Shown in pieces: positions 23,801 through 34,500 of a stretch of DNA of 64,000 nt (the stretch's first letter is position 1; each line of letters opens with the position of its first letter). The DNA comes from Littorina saxatilis (Eukaryota > Mollusca > Gastropoda > Littorinimorpha > Littorinidae). The stretch lies in the NCBI RefSeq assembly GCF_037325665.1, contig NC_090246.1:15217451-15281450 (forward strand). The letters run 5' to 3'. A program made the translations under genes and the position numbers. The notes under the pieces are model-generated. The model saw only the letters and a list, made by a program, of their open reading frames with translations. It made no database searches and was not told the origin of the DNA.

Positions 23801-26800
23801 AACCCCAGTTCACAGAAAAGTCTCAGGACTTGGAAACATAAATACAATCATGCTCACCATAATAAAGCCCAGTTCACAGGAAAGTCTCAGGACTTGGAAA
23901 CATAAATACAATCATGCTCACCATAATAAAGCCCAGTTCACAGGAAAGTCTCAGGACTTGGAAACATAAATACAATCATGCTCACCATAATAAAGCCCAG
24001 TTCACAGGAAAGTCTCAGGACTTGGAAACATAAATACAATCATGCTCACCATAATAAAGCCCAGTTCACAGGAAAGTCTCAGGACTTGGAAACATAAATA
24101 CAATCATGCTCACCATAATAAAGCCCAGTTCACAGAAAAGTCTCAGGACTTGGAAACATAAATACACGCATGCAGGAAGAAACAAAAAAATGGTAGCGCC
24201 GTTTTGTATAGAGGATCGCTTTCCCCAGTGAGAAAGCAGCCCGAATTTCTATTAGGGTAACCTCACAGAACTACCTAAAACTGATCCTCTTATTCCTTGT
24301 TGTCAGACTTCCACACAGGGCACTTATTCCTTTTATCGCTTGATTGGGTTCCGACATGAACAACTTTTTTCCCCCATCTTTTCTTCTTACTGAATGCCCA
24401 CAAGTACAAAACCAATGTGCAAGGAACTCACAAGGCGTTCTGGAAGGTGCTGAAATCCTTGACCTGTGAGCCGAAGAGCAGGTAGCCGAGCTGGGTGAAG
24501 GCCAGGAAGATGATGATGAACATGACAAAGAAGCCGGCCAGGTCCTTGGCGCAGCGACCCAGGGTGGACGACAGCTGGGTCATGGTCTTGTTGAAGCTGA
24601 TGTACTTGAAGATCTGCACAGGGAAATTTCACAGATAAAATACTGTGTGAACTTTCAAAACAACAAACAAGAAAGAGAAATTTCACAGATAAAATACTGA
24701 ATGAACTTTAAAAACAACAAACAAGAAAGGTTAGTTTGTGGAATGTTTGATTATAGACAATACTGAATGAAAATGAAACCTATTATATATAACCTGACAA
24801 AACCCTAATATAACCTGAGTGCATTTCAAATGCCAACAAATATTTGTTTTGCTATTTGCTTGGTAAAGCAATGTTCGTGAAAGCATGCAATTCAGAGCTG
24901 ATGCACCGTCTTCAACATCTGGCAGTGTCATCTTGACATTTATCCCTTTAGGCATACATCTTTAGGTTCTTCATCATGCCCAGACTTCAGTTTATTCAGT
25001 AAATGTAAAAGGAAATAGTAACAGCTATTGTGTTTTCAGCGTAGCAATAGGGTCCGATATTTAGACGAGACAAGTATAATGCTGACGAGTCGAAGACGAG
25101 TCGCATTATACATGTTCGAGTCTAAATATCGGACCCTATTGCTACGCTGAATATACAACATTGATTATATAGCTGTTCTGACCTTGATTTGTTGTTCCAA
25201 ACTTACAAAATGACAGTTTTTGCGTCGATGCGTTGATCTCGGGTTTTGATAGCAGACGCCGTTTCTTATGCGCATTAGTTTTGCGCAGGCACCACACTGA
25301 CTTTGGAAAAAAACCTCGATTTGACAACACAGCTGTTAAACAGCTTTTTATTAGTTCATTCGTATACAACAAAAAGAAGTTTGAGTTTTTTTAATTTTGA
25401 ACAAGACTACTTATGAAGAAGACCAAAACACAACATCAACGGAAAACTAGAAACAACTGAAGAACTAGGATGCAACAAGGGGAGGAGAAGAGAACAGCTA
25501 ATCCGAACAACGCGAGCAGACGGCAGCGAAGTTTTCAATTTGGGTGAATGACATTTATACTTGTCTCGTCATGAAGCGAATTTTTCAACCTCAGTTATAA
25601 ACGACTACATGTATGTTAGTGCCATGGGTTGTACATCCATACTTCAGAGGGGAAGTGGGGTATTTAGTGTGGAGTTACGAGATAAGAAAAGCCGAATGCG
25701 AAAGTTTGTGTCAGTCGGCAACTGAGCTCACACAGGCACACAAAAACGGCTGTTCCGTTTTACTCCCCTGTTTGTACTACATCTTTCGGCATTTTGTGGT
25801 GTTTAGGGACAGAAAATAATTGGTTTAGTCCTGTTTTATCGGGAAGTTAGCAGAAAAGGGTATGCTATCGACATTTGTAAAGCTGAAAAACATTCCCGAG
25901 AAGAATTTCAAGTTGTCAGTGTATGCTGTTGTCGATTGAAACATCGTGTGTTACAGATGGGTAAACCGGAACCATGCGTCTTTGTTATTGCCAATATGCT
26001 TTTGGATATTGGCAAAAATGGCCGACTTCCGTAGCACTATGCTTTGATGATCGAAAAAGGGATGTGTGAGACCATCCAATCACAGCCCCCGAATTCCCCA
26101 ATGTGTCCATCAGAATAGCTATATTATCATATATGTCACAAACAAAAAAGTACAGTCATTTTCGGACGAAAAAGATACAAATTCATGCTGGAGGAAAACG
26201 GTCAACTCCTCAGATGGTTTCTATTATTTTCCCATTCATTTTATGCTTGATTTAAAAAAAAATGCAGACAGCCATTAAAACTTGTAAACAGAGAATCTGT
26301 CCCACATAAAAACAGGCAAGAGTCACAAAAACCTACCTTGATCCATGCCAGGAAGGTTGCGATGGCGATGGCATTGCAGAAGCGAGTCTCCCAGTAGCTG
26401 AGCGCCTCAAAGTCTGCAAACTTATTGGGATCTTTCAGCAGGTCTTGCAGCTTGTCTCCCACTTCCACGGTCCGATACACGTTGAACGCCACGCAGACGA
26501 CGGAGATGATGATGACCAGGATGTCCAGGATGTTCCACACGCTTTTGAAGTACGAAAAGCGGTGCTTCTTGATCTGCAAGGTCAACCAGTTCAATGCTGT
26601 TCAATGGAACATATCGTTTAAGACCCCCCATGTTAGGACCTCCTGCGGCCGCCTGGTGGGTTAAGGGTGGAGATTTTTCTGATCTCCCAGGTCAACTTGT
26701 GTGCCGACCCGCTAGTGCCTTATTCTCCTTCATGGGTACACTCAAGCACAAGACCCAAGTGCGTACGGAAAAGATCATGTAATCCATGTCCGAGTTCGGT

Positions 26801-29800
26801 GGGTAGAGAGAGGAAAGGTATGCACAATGGTTTTTTTTGGGCGAAACTTACCTCGATGATTTCCTCCACACCGTAGTAGAGGATGAAGAGGCAGAAGATG
26901 GCTTCGCAGGCCAGCACGAAGTAGTCGCCGATGGTAACGTAGCGGATCAGTTTCACCGTGCGGAATGTCCAGGATGGGATGGCGCCTCCAGTGGCAGGGA
27001 ATTCCACCAGCAGTCTGCAGATAACGCACACACAGTAAGATACATTTTCATTCAACAGTTTTCCGAGAGGAACATTATAACACTGAAGGACTTCTTGTCT
27101 CTTCCCTCTGTTTTCATTTTTTCATTTTTTTTCATACTATAAAATTGATTGATGTCTTCTCTGACACAACCGTTGTACGAAGAAGAAGATTGATGTCTTC
27201 CTCTTTTTTTTTTTTTACCTTTCTGTTTTTCAAACTTGTTCTGATCTTCATCACCCAGTCTTCAAGGCAGTGAAAGAAAGCTGATCAAATGTGTTGCTGA
27301 ACAGTACAACTTGGTAGCTGACCTTATACATGTCTTGTTACAGTGCTACGTCTGCTTTAAGACACTCCATCATAAAACAATCTCTACTATATAACCTTAT
27401 TTACTCACGACATTTTCTTCATAGTGTTACTAAATTTACCTCTATCTAAAGACTAAGACCAAAAATACTCAGATTTGATGAGGTGTTAAAAGATGCTAAA
27501 TTCTGTTACATCTCAACTACTGGTTGTACACCTTCCCTTATGCAACCCTCTGCAGAAAGATGTCAACATTTTCACATTACACGTACTGCATTGCCCACAA
27601 AGAAGGTACAGTGGAACCCCTTTTAACCCCCCGCCTCCAGATTTAAGACCCCCCCCCCTCCCTTTTAGGACCCTGTGTTCTCATATGTTCTGTTCATTAC
27701 CTCTCTAAATTCACCCCTCTTTTAAGACTCCCTCCTTTTTACATTTAGTCAAGTTTTGACTAAATGTTTTAACATAGAGGGGGAATCGAGACGAGGGTCG
27801 TGGTGTATGTGTGTGTGTGTGTGTGTGTGTGTAGAGCGATTCAGAGTAAACTACTGGACCGATCTTTATGAAATTTTACATGAGAGTTCCTGGGTATGAT
27901 ATCCCCAGACTTTTTTTTCATTTTTTCGATAAATGTATTTTATGACGTCATATCCGGCTTTTTGTAAAAGTTGAGGCGGCACTGTCACACCCTCAATTTT
28001 CAATCAAATTGATTGAAATTTTGGCCAAGCAATCTTCGACGAAGGCCGGACTTCGGTATTGCATTTCAGCATGGAGGCTTACAAATTAATTGATGACTTT
28101 GGTCATTACAAATCTGAAAATTGTAATTAAAATTATTTGTTTATAAAACGATCCAAAGTTACTTTTATTTTATTCTTCATCATGTTCTGATTCCAAAAAC
28201 ATATAAATATGCTATATTCGGATTAAAAACAAGCTCTGAAAATTAAAAATATAAAAATTATGATTAAAATTAAATTTCCGAAATCGTTTTAAAAACTATT
28301 TCATCTTATTCCTTGTCGGTTCCTGATTCCAAAAACATATAGATATGATATGTTTGGATTAAAAACACGCTCAGAAAGTTAAAACGAAGAGGTACAGTAA
28401 AGCGTGCTATGATGCACAGCGCAACCGCTACCGCGCCAAACAGGCTCGTCACTTTCACTGCCTTTTGCACTAGCGGCGGACTACGTTCAGTTTCATTCTG
28501 CGAGTTCCACAGCTTGACTAAATGTAGTAATTTCGCCTTACGCGACTTGTTAAGACCTGATTTTCCCAGATATTCTTTGGAGGTCTTAAAAGGGGGGTTC
28601 TACTGTGCCAGAATTTTGGTCCCACTGAATGCTTAATTCTAAAATATCTAAAGTATCGGCTGTCCAAATTCCCTCATGCAAACCTCTGCAGAAAGATGTG
28701 AACATGTTCACATTACATGTACAGTGGTACCTGCAATGTGAGGCCCCTCTGATGAGTGGCCACCTCCCATAAAAGGACACATTTGGAGTGCCTTTGTCTA
28801 TCGTCTTGACCAAAGAACACCTGTAATGGTAGGCCACCTGTATAGTGTAGAGACACTTTTAACTGGTCCCAAGGGTGTCCTTTCGTCGCAGGTATCACTA
28901 TACTGCACACAGATTGCCCACACAGAAAGAACACTGCTACGGATACCGTCCCTACCTGACCACACAGAAGAGGTTGATGTTAGCGTTGTAGACGGTGAAG
29001 TCCATGAAGAGTGCGCGCGTGCCTCGCCGGATCCACAGCTTGTCGTACAGATAGTCCAGGATGTCCAGTGAGGCCGACTTGTTTGACTGCAGGTCCTGCA
29101 TGTTGCCCGCACCGCTGTACGTGTTCAGCAGTCCCCAGTGGGAGGAGCCGCCCAGCGCCTTTTCTGACTGGTACCGCCAACTGTGCAAAGAGATACACAG
29201 AGTGACAAATGCACCGAGACTGACAGCAAAGACTGTGAAACACAAGTGTAAAACCGATCAAAGAAGTTAGCACCGTCATTTAGAGAAAATTAAGAAACGA
29301 TCAAAGCTCTGTCATTTAGAGAAGATGGAATAAAGGTCAAAGCACTGTCATTTACAGAAGATGAAGCTCCTAGATCTGCTCTGACTGCAAGGAATACAAC
29401 TAACTATTAGCTGCAAGCAAACAAAATGTGAAGATAAAGCTAATAAAAAATTAAAAAAACACTGATTATACCCACACAAAAAACAAACAAAAAGCTGAAA
29501 TTAATGTTAATGCAATAAGAAAAATTCTGTAAACAAAGCACCAGACTAAGTAATACTGTTTATTAGAAATCATCAGTTTGAGTTAATTATGGAACATCCG
29601 ATACCACAGGCAACCAAAGTCCTCAACTGTACAAAAAGATCCTAATTATCTTACACATACACACAAATGAAACCCATTTTCTTCTTATCTCTAACATTTC
29701 ACAAAACTTCGCTCGCTGTGGCTAAACTCAAAAGACAAAAACCATAAATCCTAGACACCAAGCTCTGGGGACCCGCTGCCGAACTGCAAAAGACCGCAGA

Positions 29801-31530
29801 CTTCGTGGCAGCCACTAACCTGAGGATATGACGGCCATGAACATTGAACACAGAAGAAGAAGAATCTTAAATCACACATACGCCGTATACTCCGTGTCCT
29901 GTATCTCCCCGAATGGTTCGGTGTCTTCAATGGAGTCGGAGTACGAGTCGAAGCAGACATTGATGAAGTTCTCGAAGTCGTCATGGACCTGGCAAGAGTT
30001 GGAGTGGACGCGGATCTGTCGCAGACGGGGAACGCCGAGGAGCTTATTCTCATAGTAGATGTATCCCATCTCATCAGGGTTCATGGTGGCGTTGTTGTAC
30101 CATTTCTCCCAGTACAGACCGTCAACCAGGGGGCCTCTGGAGAACTGTTACCAAAGCAAAGTCATGATGAATTAATGAGGTGTCCTAATGATCAAAGTAC
30201 ATATGATTATGAGCTTTCACAAAATAAGTAGGAATGTAAAAGAGAGAGAGAGAGAGAGAGGGAGGGGGGGGACTGAGAGACAGACAAACAGAGGGGGGAG
30301 AGGGAGGGGGAGAGAGAGAGGGGGGGGGGGAGAGAGGGGGGGAGAGAGAGAGAGAGGGGGGGGGGGGGACAGAGAGACAGACAAACAGAGAGGGGAGAGA
30401 GAGAGAGTGAGGGGGAGATACTTTCACCCCCCCCCCCCCCCCAAGGAAATTTGTTTGTTTAAACAAAGGTTTTGCAAGAAAATTCTCTGTGAATGATACT
30501 GTGTCTGTGATAAAGACTTACACGCCAGAAGTCCTCCACACTGGTGAGAGTGCGGAAGGTTCCACCGTTCTCGGTGTTGGCCGTGTCCAGGAACAGGTCG
30601 CTCATCACCTTGGTGAAGTAGTACATCGTGGTGCTCGTCATGCCGAACGTGACTAGAAAAGACGACAACAAATGAAATGACAATGCAGTGGAACCCCCCT
30701 TGTAAAAAACCCTGAAAAGTTAACTGCATACATTCTAAGCAAAGCAGGAGCTTATAATTGCATTGCGCATATCTACATTGTTTAAAATTTATCAAAGTGC
30801 TGATCCGAACACATTAGTAAGCTGCATCAAACGTGGGACATGAGTTGTTTTCAGTTTCACACAGCCTTAGCCGACTAAAAATGCAAGCGCAGAAATAAAG
30901 TGAATGTGCAGTCCATGTATTGGATTTCTCTCTTTCTGTAACCCCTTAACAGTCACAATAGGTATGAAGTAGTTTTTTTGGATGATGAAAGAAATCAATT
31001 CACTGCCAAGGGAAAATACTGCTGTTGCCCTTTGAAGTGCAGCAAGATGATTGCCTCCCCTGGAGACTGCTTTTCTCATATTTGGTCTTATACAACTTTA
31101 TACCTAGCATGTTATGATGTTTTTATTTAATTTATTAACTAAATTGTTCTGGGAGTCAAGAGGTTTTAAGGCCACAACTGTAAATTATACAAATACTTTG
31201 ATTTACTTATGTTTGTATCTTTAGCTGTCCGTTTTTGGCTCACGTAAGTGTAGCCTATGCGATGCTAACTTTTGTCTGTCTGTGCGTGCGTGCGTGCGTG
31301 CGTGTGTGATAGAAACTTTAACATTTCGTCATTTGAAGACGTCACACGCACGTATGTGCGTGCGTGTGTATGTCTGTGGTAGAAACTTTAACATTTCGTC
31401 ATTTGAAGACGTCACATTATGGCGTAAGAGGGTTAGACGTCACGCGAAGGAATTACTGAAAGTCTCGGTCATTGTTACTTTGAGCGGGCCGAGACTAGTT
31501 GGCAGTCGTGTCGCAGGTATTGTTGACACA

Positions 31531-31561
<31 letters not shown>

Positions 31562-34500
31562 AACTTCAGGCCCTTCAAGCGTTATTATTCTGATTTGTTT
31601 CGTTTTGGTTTCATTTTTCATTGCTCATTTTTCTTTTTGATTTATCTCCCTTCCCCCTTCTTTTGCGCTTGGAGGACATCATCTTCTCTGATAAGTCGTT
31701 TTGATATTTGTATTGTTGTTTTCATTTTTTTTTTAACCTGTTGAAGACCATTAGGTCGAAACGTTGTTCATTGTCATTTGTTTGTATATTTCGTTGCGAG
31801 TCCAGAATATTACCCAATATTGACGGACTGTGTGATGATATCTTCTGCTATGGTCTGTTGAGACAGTGATATCAAAATCGAGACCGGAGGTCGAGATTTT
31901 GATATCACTGTCGAAACAGACCAATGGCAGAAGATATCATCACACAGTCAGTCAATGTTAGATATATTGCTAATTCTCTGGACATTTTGTATTTACTGTA
32001 TAGAAATTACAAAAGTATTTGTCTCAGTTTTGGCTGTTCCATATCCCTCCCTCTGATTATTATTTCTTTTTGTTCACTCTTTTTTTGTACTTTTCAGTAT
32101 TTAAAAATGTCTTTTCTTTCAAAAAATCTTTAGTCACTTGCTCAACTAAATTCTGGGATCATTACATTTTCATATATATTTGTTTGTTTTTAAATTCAGG
32201 TGTTTTTGTTTTTGAAGTGGGGAAGCAATAAAGAGGTCGTCGATATCAAAACTGATATCGACGGAAATGTCGTCGATATCACTTTTACAATGAGCTCAGT
32301 TTTGCCCAATTGACCAATGGAAATCCACGTAACATATGAAATAGCAATATTAGGTATTACTCTTAGTCGTGTCCCTGTAAGTAGGCTACATGCAGACAGA
32401 CATATCTAGATCTAGTGTTTCGCTTTCTTGCACAGTGTCACCAATGCTTACTGTGTGTGTGTGTGTATGTGTGACGGAGCGATTGAGTTTGTCTTACTGT
32501 TTGTCTATTTCTTACGTGAGCCTTGAAGGCTTCGCCTCTTGTTTATAATCATAATCATCCCACTAATTCACAATACTTTCACTATTGTACTCAATAGCAA
32601 TTTATCATTACCTTTACAAAAGAATGAAAGCAAGCCAGACACTTACTGACACAGATGACGATGAGAAAGACGATGTAGATGATCAGCTCTCTCAGCGTGG
32701 TCTTGACGTACAGCTCGCGGTTGGTCGTGGTCTCCTCCGTCTGGCGAGTCGCCCATATCGCTGTAAGTTTAGATGCAAATTTATGTAAATGTGCCTGTGG
32801 CAAAAGGGCGTAGTTTGTGAAATATAATCATGCAAACAAATATCCACACAAAACTGAATGTGAAAACTTACTTTATTTCAATATCTTCTGCAAACACAGA
32901 AAATAGCAACAAGCTGATAACTAACTGCACAAATAGTTGTTTAGCTAAAGTTGTGATGCGTAGGACATCTTCTTCGAGACAAGAAAATGAGGATGATTTT
33001 ATTTCCCTTTTGAGAATATCAGCAAAAAACCCAGATTTGCCGGTGATGTCATTTCTGACACAAACATGAAAACGCCAGCTTCTGTCACAGGCACAAATGT
33101 GCTTACCCAACTAAAATAGTTAAAACGTTTACTAGTTTTAGACATTCCCGCCTGATTTTACACCTTCACAAAGTATGAAGACATGTCATTGTCAACCTGA
33201 AGTACAGTGAAGACCCAGACATATATCGTTATAATTAAGACTTTCATTCTATACTACGCGTCATAAAAAAGTAGGCAGATACGCATAAAAAGGCGGGTTC
33301 TTTTAGCCGTTTTAGCGGACTTAGCCGTTTTAGCGGACAATGAGACAAAAACAGTACACTTCAATACCTACTCAACGCATTACCTTCAAAATTTCCGTGA
33401 TTGGTGGTAACATGTCGTTAAATACACATTTATCTTAGGTAATTTGAGACATTAGTTATGCTGTTATGTGACATGCCAAAAACAGTTTTAAGAATAAAGA
33501 TGAATCCTATCACACTCGCAAAAAAATTAGTAGGCATGAAGAAAATAGAAAGCTTCAAATAACACTTTAAAGGCATACTAATTACTAGTGAATTCAAGTT
33601 ACATGTACTTCCCCTGCTCTGTGGCGTCATTTGCTTCATTTATTCGAGGAGTTACCTCCCTTACTTTTGTTCTCTCCAAAGACAAGAAATATATATAGGT
33701 TACACACTCCGAGTTCTGATTATCTTGCATATTTTCCCGAGGGTCGATTTTCATGTATTACCAAGCCTTTGGCGAGGTAATACATGAAAATCTACCTGAA
33801 AATCGACCTGAGGGAAAATATGCAAGATATTCAGGACGAGGTGTGTAAGTTCTAATAGTTTTAATTTTTGTATTTGTCTTTAATGGCAAAACGCAGTACT
33901 GCAATTTGTTTTTTTGCTGAAAGTATATATATATATATATCTTTCTCTTTGTTAATTAATTTACTAACTTATTTCACAATCAATTTATAAGCATTGTTTT
34001 CAATAATAAAAACTTATACTTTTTTGGTTTTTCATTTACTCAATTAATGCCTTTTCACAAACAGGCTCTTCCCAAAGCCAAACACTGTTTTTGAAGTGAT
34101 AATGTACAATAATTTAGTCAGTTGAACAAGTCATATTAAGTGCTTAAAGTTAAAATAAAAAAGTATCATATTGTTGACATCCAGGCGTAACTCCATTCTT
34201 GGTGATTTTGATGTGTTTGTGCTTCAAAAAATAAATCATTTTTCATGAGAAATGTTCTCTAAATTACGATTGACAATACAGGAATTAACTATCTTTTATT
34301 TTTCTATCCATAACAACAGGTACAAATATAAACACTATTTCATAATATAAATAATCAGTTCTAGACTTCTGTTGAAAATCTATATAAAATGAGATACGCC
34401 AAAATTCCATGACGACGTTGATATAATATATATAAGATGAGATATATATAAAATATGTATGATGTATTATTATCCTTATGCATACTGAAACAATGATTTC

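Larger units (their letters stand above)
31236..32540. mobile_element. TGGCTCACGTAAG element, copy 1, with an 852-bp insertion
   Basis: Ends tggctcacgtaagtgtagcc and cttacgtgagccttgaaggc, ending gcctctt, are shared with copy 2 at 38609; the 12-bp GGCTCACGTAAG is repeated inverted near the right end. Its interior (agactagttggcagtcgtgtc | cctgtaagtaggctacatgc) is split by the insertion at 31513-32364. In PKD2 intron 2. Confidence 0.75.

Noticed and set aside
30185-30496. Pro/Ser-rich and Arg/Glu/Gly-rich frames
   Set aside because: GA/G/C low-complexity tract in a PKD2 intron.
31738-31765. Hammerhead ribozyme
   Set aside because: The motif ctgttga...gaaac resembles the core, but a conserved core base differs and the outer stems and cleavage site were not found; kept only as a lead.
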